Part shown: positions 29,067 through 37,652 of the stretch, in pieces
Numbering within the stretch: position 1 is the first letter of the stretch
Layout of the letters: the number at the start of each line of letters is the position of its first letter
NCBI GenBank assembly: GCA_030524675.1
Contig: JAUNGE010000002.1
Span: 94,671 to 158,670, forward strand
Reading direction: 5' to 3'
From: a bacterium
GTDB lineage: Bacteria; Bacillota; Clostridia; Lachnospirales; Lachnospiraceae
DNA: 64,000 nt
Program-made: the position numbers and the translations under genes
The notes under the pieces: model-generated
Database searches by the model: none
What the model was told of the DNA's origin: nothing
What the model saw: only the letters and a program-made list of their open reading frames with translations

Positions 29067-30086
29067 GTGAAACTATTATCTGTGGCAATTCCTTGCTATA
29101 ATTCAGAGAGCTATATGGAGCACTGCATTGAGACATTGCTAACTGGCGGTGAGGCAGTGGAGATTTTGATTGTGGATGACGGTTCCACAAAGGATAGGAC
29201 AGCCGAGATTGCAGACCGCTATGAGAGAGAATATCCGACCATATGCAAGGCGATTCATCAGGAAAACGGAGGACATGGGGAGGCGGTCAATACAGGACTG
29301 CGCCATGCGACAGGCATCTATTTTAAGGTTGTGGACAGCGATGATTGGGTGAATGAGGAAGCTTTTGCCCAAGTGCTGGAGACACTGCGAAAGTTTGTGT
29401 ATGGAAAGGAGACACTGGACCTTCTCATCAGCAACTTTGTCTATGAAAAACAGGGGGCGAAGCGCAAAAAAGTCATGAATTATCGCATGGCGCTCCCGAA
29501 AAATGAGCTGATTGGCTGGGAGGATGTCCGTCACTTTATGACAGGGCAGTATATTTTGATGCATTCTGTGATTTACCGCACAGAACTTCTAAAGAGTTGT
29601 GGGCTGGTTCTTCCGAAACATACCTTTTATGTGGACAATATTTTCGTATTTCAGCCGCTGCCGTATGTCAAGACCATGTACTATCTGGATGTGAATTTTT
29701 ACCGGTATTTTATCGGAAGACAGGACCAGTCTGTCAATGAGAATGTCATGATTGGAAGAATTGACCAGCAGCTGCTGGTGACAAAACTGATGATTGATTA
29801 TTACAATGCATCCAAGATATCGAGCCGCAAACTGCGCAGCTATATGATAAAGTATCTGGAAATTATGATGACAATTTCATCCATTTTGGCGATTAAATCT
29901 GGAACTGATGAAAATATGAAGAAAAAGAAGGAATTGTGGCAATATCTGAAACAGTCCAATGCTTCGCTCTACCGCAGGCTGCGGTACGGTTTCCTGGGGC
30001 AGGGCATGAACCTTCCAGGAAAGAGCGGACGGAAAGTGTCAATCGCGGGATATAAGATTACACAGAAGTTTTATGGATTTAACTAA
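29067..30086 (+). CDS. Family 2 glycosyltransferase
   Basis: A 339-residue GT2 enzyme. The GT-A nucleotide-sugar motifs are SVAIPCYNSE, ILIVDDGSTKDRT, and the DXD-like VDSDDWV; QENGGHGEAVNTGL lies between. No membrane segments, so it probably acts at the inner face in synthesis of a surface polysaccharide or glycolipid. GTG start at 29067 follows GACAGGAGGCAGG. Stands alone. Confidence 0.92.
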   Translation: MKLLSVAIPCYNSESYMEHCIETLLTGGEAVEILIVDDGSTKDRTAEIADRYEREYPTICKAIHQENGGHGEAVNTGLRHATGIYFKVVDSDDWVNEEAFAQVLETLRKFVYGKETLDLLISNFVYEKQGAKRKKVMNYRMALPKNELIGWEDVRHFMTGQYILMHSVIYRTELLKSCGLVLPKHTFYVDNIFVFQPLPYVKTMYYLDVNFYRYFIGRQDQSVNENVMIGRIDQQLLVTKLMIDYYNASKISSRKLRSYMIKYLEIMMTISSILAIKSGTDENMKKKKELWQYLKQSNASLYRRLRYGFLGQGMNLPGKSGRKVSIAGYKITQKFYGFN

Positions 30087-30210
30087 GACATGAACGAAAG
30101 CAGAATGACAGATGGAATGCAGAGGATTCAAAGTTTCGCTGTATTTCGCTGTATTCTGTGAGAGTAGCGAGCAAGGATTGAGACAACGAAAGATAGAGGA
30201 TAGAGCAAAA

Positions 30211-30256
30211 TAAAAAAGGGCTGTTCTGAAAAAATTCAGACAGCTCTCTTATGTTT
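30211..30256. terminator. Bidirectional terminator
   Basis: AGGGCTGTTCTGAA pairs with TTCAGACAGCTCT; A run on one side and TTATGTTTTT on the other. Lies between convergent genes. Confidence 0.85.
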
Positions 30257-30263
30257 TTGGGGT

Positions 30264-30917
30264 TTATTCATAAATCTCCCATACATGTTTGTAGGAAGGA
30301 TGCGTGCGGACATGGTATACAAGCGGATAAATCAGAGCCGCCATGAAACAGGCGCCGGCCACATCAATGACAGAGTGCTGTTTTAAAAACACGGTCGATA
30401 GACAGATAGAAACCATGAGAAGGAAGGAACCTACCTGTACCAGGTGGTGGCTGCGCAGCCGCTCGCTGTGGGAGATTGCCAAGTGGACAGCGATGGAGTT
30501 ATATACATGGATGCTCGGGAATACATTGGTGCAGGTATCAATCTGATACAAGTTGGAGACAATCCATGCAAAAATATTCGCGTCCGGATCAATATACGGA
30601 CGGAAGTTTGTGCCGTTTGGGAAAACGGTACAGATGAGCAGACTCAGCGTCATACCAATGAAAAGAAATCCACACAGGCGGTAATAATCCTGTTTGCTCG
30701 TGAAGAAGAAATACACTACAGAGCCAGCTACATAGAAAAACCACAAAATGTATGGTATGATGAAATATTCACAGAATGGGATGAGGTCATCCAAATCGCT
30801 GTGAATAATGGAATATTCTTTGGTAACGGTTCTTTCCAGGTAGGAAAACCAGGAGAGATACACGAACACATAGGACAATATCCAAGCATGACCATATTTT
30901 TTCAAGAATCGTTTCAT
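30264..30917 (-). CDS. PAP2 superfamily membrane phosphatase
   Basis: A 217-residue protein with about six membrane helices. PAP2/inositol phosphorylceramide synthase-like motifs are FPSIHVYNS (about 131-139) and KQHSVIDVAGACF (about 181-193), which hold the catalytic His and Asp residues. Expected to remove phosphate from a lipid phosphate such as phosphatidic acid or undecaprenyl pyrophosphate on the outer membrane face. The exact lipid is not readable. Confidence 0.85.
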   Translation of the reverse strand: MKRFLKKYGHAWILSYVFVYLSWFSYLERTVTKEYSIIHSDLDDLIPFCEYFIIPYILWFFYVAGSVVYFFFTSKQDYYRLCGFLFIGMTLSLLICTVFPNGTNFRPYIDPDANIFAWIVSNLYQIDTCTNVFPSIHVYNSIAVHLAISHSERLRSHHLVQVGSFLLMVSICLSTVFLKQHSVIDVAGACFMAALIYPLVYHVRTHPSYKHVWEIYE

Positions 30918-31182
30918 AAGTTCACATATCCTTTCTGAATTGTGCAGAAACTTTTTGATTTTCAGAATTATAGCACATTCTAAATGGGACTACAAGGGAC
31001 TTTGGAAAAAGTTAAGAATTTTATGTATTTCTTATATTTTTATGCCGTAGTGGAGGAAAATAGTAGCAAAAAAAGCGAAAAATAGAAAAAGCAAAAGAGG
31101 GGCAGATACAGAGAGAATCAGAGATAAAAAGAAGAGATGAAAGAAAGAAAAGATACAAAAAAAGACAGAAAGGAAGAGGAGA

Positions 31183-32328
31183 ATGAGACTGCTGCATCTT
31201 TCAGACCTGCATATCGGAAAGCGGGTCTATGAATTTTCCATGATAGAAGACCAGAAATACATTTTGAGGCAGATAGCAAAGATTGCTGTCAGAGAGAAAG
31301 TGGGCGCAGTGCTGCTAGCCGGTGATGTGTATGACAAACCGCTTCCGCCGGCAGAGGCAGTGCTAGTTTTTGATGCATTTCTCACAGAGTTGGCGAAGCA
31401 GGAGACTCCTGTCTGTATCATCAGCGGAAACCATGATTCGGCGGAGCGTCTATCGTTCGGAGCACAGTTGATGGAAGGCCGAGATATTTACTTTTCACCG
31501 GTATATGATGGGACAGTAAAAAAGGTGTATTTGAAGGACATATATGGGACAGTGGTGATTCATCTGCTTCCGTTTTTGAAACCAGCCACTGTGCGCCAGG
31601 CATTGCAGAGAAAAGGTTGTGAGGTCGAAATCCGAAGTTATCAGGATGCTTTGCGCGAGGCGGTATCTAAAATAGAGTACAATCCGGCGGAGCGAAATAT
31701 TCTGCTGGCACATCAGTTTGTGACAGGGGCGAGCCGATGTGAGTCGGAGGAAATCATGGTTGGGGGCTTGGACAATGTGGAAGTGTCTGTATTTGACGGC
31801 TTTGACTATGTAGCATTGGGACATATTCACAGCCCACAGCATGTGGGACGCGATACCGTGCGCTACTGCGGGACGCCGCTCAAATATTCTTTTTCGGAGG
31901 CAAATCAGGTGAAAACAGTCACAATCGTAGAGATGAAGGAGAAGGGAAGGGTAGAAATTCAGGAGATTTCACTGTCGCCCCTTCGCGATCTGAGAAAAAT
32001 CCGCGGAACGTATCAGGAAGTCACAGCGCGCTCGTTTTACCAGGGAATGCATGTGGAGGACTATCTGCATGTGACATTGACAGATGAGGAAGATGTTCTG
32101 GATGCAATGCAGAAACTCCGCCTGATTTATCCGAACCTGATGCGTCTGGAGTATGACAATCAAAGAACGCGGGAAAATCAGATGGTGAACCGTGTGGAAG
32201 ACGTGGAGAAAAAAACACCGCAGGAGTTATTTGAGGAGTTTTTTGAGCTGCAGAACAATCGGCCTATGAGTGATGAGCAGAAGAAGTTTGTGCACAAGAT
32301 GATGCAGGAAATTGTAGGAAATTTTTGA
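31183..32328 (+). CDS. sbcD: Nuclease SbcCD subunit D
   Basis: A 381-residue Mre11-type metallophosphoesterase: LHLSDLHIGK, LLAGDVYDKP, ISGNHDSAERL, and GHIHSPQ metal motifs are all intact. With SbcC it opens hairpins and trims blocked DNA ends. AGGAGAATG gives the start. Followed 33 bases later by sbcC. Confidence 0.96.
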   Translation: MRLLHLSDLHIGKRVYEFSMIEDQKYILRQIAKIAVREKVGAVLLAGDVYDKPLPPAEAVLVFDAFLTELAKQETPVCIISGNHDSAERLSFGAQLMEGRDIYFSPVYDGTVKKVYLKDIYGTVVIHLLPFLKPATVRQALQRKGCEVEIRSYQDALREAVSKIEYNPAERNILLAHQFVTGASRCESEEIMVGGLDNVEVSVFDGFDYVALGHIHSPQHVGRDTVRYCGTPLKYSFSEANQVKTVTIVEMKEKGRVEIQEISLSPLRDLRKIRGTYQEVTARSFYQGMHVEDYLHVTLTDEEDVLDAMQKLRLIYPNLMRLEYDNQRTRENQMVNRVEDVEKKTPQELFEEFFELQNNRPMSDEQKKFVHKMMQEIVGNF

Positions 32329-32361
32329 AGATGAGAGGTTGAGTTAGTCTATGAGGGAAAG

Positions 32362-34767
32362 GTGAGTGGTACAAAAAATATGAAGCCGTGGAAACTGACA
32401 ATCAGTGCTTTTGGACCATATGCAGAGAAGACAGAGATTGATTTTTCAAAGCTGGGCGACCATGGGCTGTATTTGATAACCGGCGATACCGGAGCCGGAA
32501 AGACAACCATTTTTGATGCGATTGTGTTCGCGCTGTATGGAGAGGCGAGTGGGCAAGTGCGGGAAGCGGGGATGTTTCGCAGCGAATATGCGAAGAAGGA
32601 GACACAGACCTATGTGGAACTGGAGTTCTTTCATCAGGGAAAACACTACGTTATCAGAAGAAATCCAGAGTACATGCGTCCAAAGGAGAAGGGAGAGGGA
32701 TTTACAATAAAAAGGGCAGATGCCGCCTTGTATTTTCCAGAGGAAGAGGAGCGTGCGCCAGTCACGAAGACAAAAGAGGTCACAAGAGCGGTGACGGAGA
32801 TTCTTGGGGTGGATTACCGGCAGTTTATGCAGATTGCGATGATTGCACAGGGGGATTTTTTGAAGCTTTTGTTGGCGGGAACGGCAGAGAGAGCAGAGAT
32901 TTTCCGGCGGATTTTTCACACGGGAATGTATCAGGAAGTGCAGAAGCGCCTGAAAGATGCAGCAGACGAAAAGAAAAAACAGTATGATACAGTATATGCG
33001 GACAGCAGCAGGGCGATGGCAGGGTGTATGTGTGAGGGAGAGTCAGAGGCGGCCTATCGGCTGAGAGAGTTAAAGAGAGAGAAATTTGAGGGGAAGTTGG
33101 AGGAGGGGTTGGAAGTTCTCTTGACACTTTTGGGGGAGGAGAAAGCGCGATTAGAGGTGTGGAAGCAGGAAAATGGCAGGTTAGAGCAGCAAATCCAGAA
33201 GGAGAATCAGCTTTTGGGAAAAACGGAGCACATGGAGCGGATACGAGCGCAGTTAAAGGAAAAGGAAAACCAGATACAAAAGATGGAGGAAGAGGAGAGA
33301 AAAACAGAGACTGCCTGCAGAGATGCAAAACAGGAAGCCGAACATGTGCAAGAGCTGGAGCGGCAGATACAGGAGCTGGGGGAGGAAAAGAAGCAGATAC
33401 AGGAGATGGCTGAGAGAAAGAGAAAGCTTTGCCGTCAGGAGGAAATTTTGAAAAAAATGCAGACCGACTATGAGAAAGCATCTGCCAGGAAGGAGCAGCT
33501 TCGCACACTATATGAGCAAAAAAACAGGCAGTTTTTGGATGCACAGGCGGGTATTCTGGCAGAGAACCTGCAGGAAGGGAAGCCGTGTCCGGTGTGCGGC
33601 GCCATTCATCATCCGAATCCAGCGCGCAGAACTGCCGAGGTATGCAGCAAAGAAGAGCTGGAGCAGAGAAAGAAAGAGCTGGAGAAGGCGGAAGCCTGGG
33701 CAGAAAAATGCAGTCAGGAGGCAGGACGGCAGCAGGGAGCAGTACAGGTTGCACGCCAGGAACTTTTGCAGAAGCTGACGGAGAGCCAGAAGATGCAGAA
33801 AGCAGCTAACATACAGAGAGCAGAAGAACAGAGCATGGAAGCGCTCGAGACACGAAAGAGGGAAGATTGGAATATCAGGGCGCTTGAGGCGCAGATTGCG
33901 GAGTGTGTCAGAAAGAAGCAGAGATTGGAGACAAATCTGAGAGTGCAGACGGAGCGCTGCCAGACTCTGCAGATGCAGATGGAAGGACTGCGGGCGGCAG
34001 CAAAGACCCTGCGTGGGCAGCTAGTGGAATGTGAGGCAGTGGACTTAGAGAAAATCAGGGAGAGAATACAAACATTAAAAAAGCAGCAGGAAGAGGCGCA
34101 CAGAAAACAGATGGAACAGTACACTGCTTATAAGAAAAACAGGGAAATTTTCGATTTTGTTACAAAAAATCAGAATATTCTGGCCGCCGCAGAGCAGGCG
34201 TATGGCTGGATGAAAGCCCTGGCAGATACCGCGAATGGAACGTTAAAGGGAAAACAGAAGATAGAACTGGAAACCTATATTCAGATGGCGTATTTTGACC
34301 GGATTTTAAGGCGGGCAAATCTCAGGTTTTTGGCGATGAGCTGCGGGCAGTATGAGCTGAAGCGGCGCCAGGAAGGGGGAAATAAGAAAGAGAAAGCTGG
34401 ATTGGACTTAAACGTGGTGGATCATTATAATGGAACGGAGCGAAGCGTGAAAACTCTGTCGGGCGGGGAATCGTTTCAGGCGTCCCTAGCTTTAGCCCTG
34501 GGACTTTCGGATGAGATGCAGTCCTACGTCGGCGGAATTCAGTTGGATGTGATGTTTGTGGATGAAGGATTCGGCTCTCTGGATGAGCAGTCTTTACATC
34601 TGGCGATGAAAGCGCTTGAAAGTTTGACCGAAGGAAACCGCATGGTTGGCATTATCTCCCATGTAGCAGAGCTGAAGGAGAGAATTGAGAAGAAGATTGT
34701 GGTGAGCAAAAAGAGGGGAGGGCAGGAAATCGGAAGCTGCGCCGTCATTGAGAGCGATGTTTTATGA
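32362..34767 (+). CDS. sbcC: Nuclease SbcCD subunit C
   Basis: An 801-residue Rad50-type ATPase. Walker A GDTGAGKTTIFD near the N terminus, long coiled coils from about 180 to 640 broken by the zinc hook CPVCGAIHH (about 410), then signature TLSGGESFQASLALALGLSD and Walker B DVMFVDEGFGSLDE. Shorter than the about 1050-residue E. coli protein, which reflects shorter coiled coils, as is usual in Clostridia. GTG 32362 follows GAGGGA; ATG 32380 (MKPWKLT) is an alternative start. Confidence 0.95.
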   Translation: MSGTKNMKPWKLTISAFGPYAEKTEIDFSKLGDHGLYLITGDTGAGKTTIFDAIVFALYGEASGQVREAGMFRSEYAKKETQTYVELEFFHQGKHYVIRRNPEYMRPKEKGEGFTIKRADAALYFPEEEERAPVTKTKEVTRAVTEILGVDYRQFMQIAMIAQGDFLKLLLAGTAERAEIFRRIFHTGMYQEVQKRLKDAADEKKKQYDTVYADSSRAMAGCMCEGESEAAYRLRELKREKFEGKLEEGLEVLLTLLGEEKARLEVWKQENGRLEQQIQKENQLLGKTEHMERIRAQLKEKENQIQKMEEEERKTETACRDAKQEAEHVQELERQIQELGEEKKQIQEMAERKRKLCRQEEILKKMQTDYEKASARKEQLRTLYEQKNRQFLDAQAGILAENLQEGKPCPVCGAIHHPNPARRTAEVCSKEELEQRKKELEKAEAWAEKCSQEAGRQQGAVQVARQELLQKLTESQKMQKAANIQRAEEQSMEALETRKREDWNIRALEAQIAECVRKKQRLETNLRVQTERCQTLQMQMEGLRAAAKTLRGQLVECEAVDLEKIRERIQTLKKQQEEAHRKQMEQYTAYKKNREIFDFVTKNQNILAAAEQAYGWMKALADTANGTLKGKQKIELETYIQMAYFDRILRRANLRFLAMSCGQYELKRRQEGGNKKEKAGLDLNVVDHYNGTERSVKTLSGGESFQASLALALGLSDEMQSYVGGIQLDVMFVDEGFGSLDEQSLHLAMKALESLTEGNRMVGIISHVAELKERIEKKIVVSKKRGGQEIGSCAVIESDVL

Positions 34768-34780
34768 TTGTGTGATTTTC

Positions 34781-34809
34781 TTGACAGGGAAATTTCTGTT
34801 TATTATAAT
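34781..34809 (+). promoter_or_regulatory. Promoter of the GntR regulator
   Basis: Perfect TTGACA, 17 bases, TATAAT. Confidence 0.9.
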
Positions 34810-34832
34810 AATTTTGATGATAAGCCATAAGA

Positions 34833-34842
34833 CGTATGACGT
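34833..34842 (+). promoter_or_regulatory. Putative operator O1 for the GntR regulator
   Basis: CGTATGACGT, about 20 bases after the transcription start. Similar sequences at 35923 and 35976 flank the permease promoter. Autoregulation is inferred from this shared motif. Confidence 0.5.
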
Positions 34843-34960
34843 TTTTGGACGCAGAATGAAAAGGCATACAGAAGAAAGAAATGTGTGAAAAAATGTGTGA
34901 AATGAAGAGCAAAGCATTTGCCACAGAGAGAATTTTGGAAGAAAAGAGAAGAGGAAACCG

Positions 34961-35707
34961 ATGTATCAGTTTGAGAAGATGGACAAAAAGCTTTTGGGAG
35001 AGCAGATAGAAGAGCAGTTGATGAATTATATTTTGGAGGAACCGATGGAAGTGGGACAGAAGATCCCCAATGAGTTTGAGCTGGCGCAGAGGTTCGGCGT
35101 GGGGCGCAGCACCATCCGCGAGGCGGTCAAGGCGCTGGTTTCTAAAGGAATCTTGGAAGTGCGCAGAGGTTCCGGCACCTATGTCATCAGCACGAGCACG
35201 TTGGAGAGCGACCCTTTAGGTCTGTCCAGACTTCAGGATAAGTACAAACTGGCGCTGGAATTGTTTGAAGTCCGCCTGATGCTGGAGCCGGAGATTGCAT
35301 ATCAGGCAGCAGCATATGCCGATGATGCCGACCTGCGGCAGCTTGTGCAGCTCTGCGATGAGACGGAAGAACTGTACATCAGCGGAAAAAACCACATTCC
35401 AAAGGACATCGAATTCCATACCTGTATCGCAAAATGCAGCAAAAACCGTGTTGTTGAGACCCTGATTCCGATTATCAATACAACGGTCATGACATTTGCC
35501 AATCTGACTCACCGTATGCTTAAAGACGAGACGATTGAGACACATCGCGCCATTGTCAATGCGATTGTGGACCATGATCCTGTGGGAGCGAAGTGTGCGA
35601 TGGTCATGCATCTGACGTATAATCGCCAGCAGCTGATGAAGATGCTGAAAGAACATCAGGCAAGAGAGAAGGAACAACAGGAGGGCAGCGGGAACAAGGA
35701 AACATAA
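34961..35707 (+). CDS. FadR/GntR-family transcriptional regulator (FCD domain)
   Basis: A 248-residue protein. Residues about 12-78 are a winged HTH of the GntR type (IPNEFELAQRFGVGRSTIREAVKALVSKGILEVRRGSGTYV is its core; key motif GRSTIREAVKAL). Residues about 95-232 form an FCD effector domain with the expected acidic/His ligand pattern (EPEIAYQAA, DIEFHTCIA, TIETHRAIVNAI). It should repress the GntP permease and dehydratase genes that follow and be relieved by a sugar acid. Its promoter carries the same candidate operator. Confidence 0.92.
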   Translation: MYQFEKMDKKLLGEQIEEQLMNYILEEPMEVGQKIPNEFELAQRFGVGRSTIREAVKALVSKGILEVRRGSGTYVISTSTLESDPLGLSRLQDKYKLALELFEVRLMLEPEIAYQAAAYADDADLRQLVQLCDETEELYISGKNHIPKDIEFHTCIAKCSKNRVVETLIPIINTTVMTFANLTHRMLKDETIETHRAIVNAIVDHDPVGAKCAMVMHLTYNRQQLMKMLKEHQAREKEQQEGSGNKET

Positions 35708-35922
35708 AAGAAGCGAAGAATCATAATGGAGAAAGAGAGGAAAAAGAGCAAAAGAGAGGAAAAAAGAGCAAAAAGATAAGACGTTTTTTGCGAAGAGAAA
35801 GCGGCAAATCAAAAGAATCAGCTGGACAATATCAGAAGAATAGTAAAAATATACAAAATAGAGAGTTAAAATTACAAAAAACTCTCTGTTTTTTTGTGTA
35901 AAAAGGAGAAAAAAGACAAAAA

Positions 35923-35932
35923 CATATGATGT
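35923..35932 (+). promoter_or_regulatory. Putative operator O2
   Basis: CATATGATGT, immediately upstream of the -35 box of the permease promoter; consensus with O1 and O3 is C(G/A)TATGA(C/T)GT. Confidence 0.5.
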
Positions 35933-35934
35933 TA

Positions 35935-35963
35935 TTGACTAAAAAAGAAAAAAATAGTATAGT
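35935..35963 (+). promoter_or_regulatory. Promoter of the GntP permease gene
   Basis: TTGACT, 17 bases, TATAGT, bracketed by two copies of the candidate operator. Confidence 0.75.
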
Positions 35964-35975
35964 ATAGACATAAAA

Positions 35976-35985
35976 CATATGACGT
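35976..35985 (+). promoter_or_regulatory. Putative operator O3
   Basis: CATATGACGT near the transcription start of the permease operon; see O1 and O2. Confidence 0.5.
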
Positions 35986-36025
35986 CAGATGAAATGAGAA
36001 AAAGGAAAGTGAGGAGAAGGTACTT

Positions 36026-37384
36026 ATGGGTACAGAAGCAATGGGGTTAAATCCAACCAGGCTGGTGCTGGCAGCCGTGATTGGACTGGTGATTTTGTTG
36101 GTATTGATTATTAAATTTAAGATTCAGGCGATGATTTCGATTTTGGTCGGTGCGATTGCTATCGGCCTGATCGCAGGAATGCCTGCGGAGAACATTGTAA
36201 ATGCGGTCAATGATGGGATTGGAAACACACTGAAAGGAATCGCTCTGTTGGTTGGTCTGGGTTCCATGTTCGGTGCGATACTGGAAGTATCAGGAGGCGC
36301 GCAGACGCTTGCTGTGACGATGGTGAAATGGTTCGGAGATAAAAAAGCGGCGTGGGCGCTCGGTATCACGGGTCTGGTTATTGCAATGCCAGTATTCTTT
36401 GATGCTGGACTGATTATCCTGATTCCTCTGGCATTCTCTCTCGCAAAGAGAACCAACCGTTCTTCGTTATTTTATGCAATTCCTCTTCTGGCAGGTCTTG
36501 CAGTTGGACATGCATTTATTCCTCCGACGCCAGGACCGATTCTGGTGGCAACCATGCTCGGCGTGGATTTGGGATGGGTTATTTTAGTAGGTATTTTCTG
36601 CGGAATCTTTTCTATGATTGTGGCAGGACCAATCTGGGGTTCCATCTGTGGAAAGAAATTTTACATTCCGGTTCCGGAACATGTAGCAAATCAGGAAAAT
36701 TTTGATGAGTCCAAACTCCCAAATTTCTGGGCGATTGTAGGTATCATTCTGATTCCGCTGGTTTTAATCATTCTGGATTCCGTGTCAGGCGTAGTTCCGG
36801 CGCTGCATGCCGTACAGCCGCTGTTTGCTTTCCTCGGTGAGCCGTTCGTGGCACTTCTGATTGCGACAATCGCAGCTATGCTGATTCTGGGTGTGAAGCA
36901 CGGATACAGCACAGAAGAGCTGGAAAAGATTATGACAAAATCTCTGGAGCCAACTGGCATGATTCTTCTGGTAACGGCCTGTGGCGGTGTTCTGCGCTAT
37001 GTACTGCAGTACTCAGGACTGGGCGATGTCATCGGAAATGCTGTTTCCTCCATGTCTCTGCCGCTTGTAGTTTTGGCATTTATCGTTGCTGCATTGGTTC
37101 GTATCTGTGTAGGTTCCGCTACCGTTGCTATGACAATGGCGGCAGGAATTGTCGCAGCAATCCCAGGAATTTCTGAGCTGCCTCCGCTGTATCTGGCATG
37201 TGTGACAGCAGCAGTTGCCGGCGGTGCGACTGTGTGCTCTCACTTCAATGACTCCGGATTCTGGCTGGTAAAATCTCTGGTAGGCATGGACGAGAAGACA
37301 ACCTTAAAAACATGGACGATTATGGAAACACTGGTTGGAACAACGGGTTTTGTGGTAGCGCTGATTATTTCTTTCTTTGCGTAA
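36026..37384 (+). CDS. GntP family permease (gluconate/sugar-acid:H+ symporter)
   Basis: A 452-residue transporter with about 12-13 hydrophobic helices. GntP hallmarks include LLVGLGSMFGAILEVSGGA, the half-helix GHAFIPPTPGP, and SHFNDSGFWLVKSL near the C terminus. It imports gluconate or another aldonate or uronate-derived acid. It lies between a FadR-type regulator and an IlvD/Edd dehydratase, so all three likely serve one sugar-acid route. AGGAG upstream of ATG. Confidence 0.95.
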   Translation: MGTEAMGLNPTRLVLAAVIGLVILLVLIIKFKIQAMISILVGAIAIGLIAGMPAENIVNAVNDGIGNTLKGIALLVGLGSMFGAILEVSGGAQTLAVTMVKWFGDKKAAWALGITGLVIAMPVFFDAGLIILIPLAFSLAKRTNRSSLFYAIPLLAGLAVGHAFIPPTPGPILVATMLGVDLGWVILVGIFCGIFSMIVAGPIWGSICGKKFYIPVPEHVANQENFDESKLPNFWAIVGIILIPLVLIILDSVSGVVPALHAVQPLFAFLGEPFVALLIATIAAMLILGVKHGYSTEELEKIMTKSLEPTGMILLVTACGGVLRYVLQYSGLGDVIGNAVSSMSLPLVVLAFIVAALVRICVGSATVAMTMAAGIVAAIPGISELPPLYLACVTAAVAGGATVCSHFNDSGFWLVKSLVGMDEKTTLKTWTIMETLVGTTGFVVALIISFFA

Positions 37385-37652
37385 AACAGTATTTACGGTA
37401 TAATCAAACAGAGAAAAAGTGGTATCGCCCCCACATGCGGATATCGCCTCAGACGTGCAGAACATAAGAAGTAGAATAGAACAAGAGACATAATAGGACG
37501 GATATAGAAGATACGAAGATACAGAGTACAGAAGACAGATACAAAACAGAGAAGGAATAAAGAACGAATAAAGAAAAAACGCAGAAAAAGGGTATGTACA
37601 GTATCTTTGATAGGAAAAAATTTTATTAAGAAGAAAGAGAGGAAGGAATACT

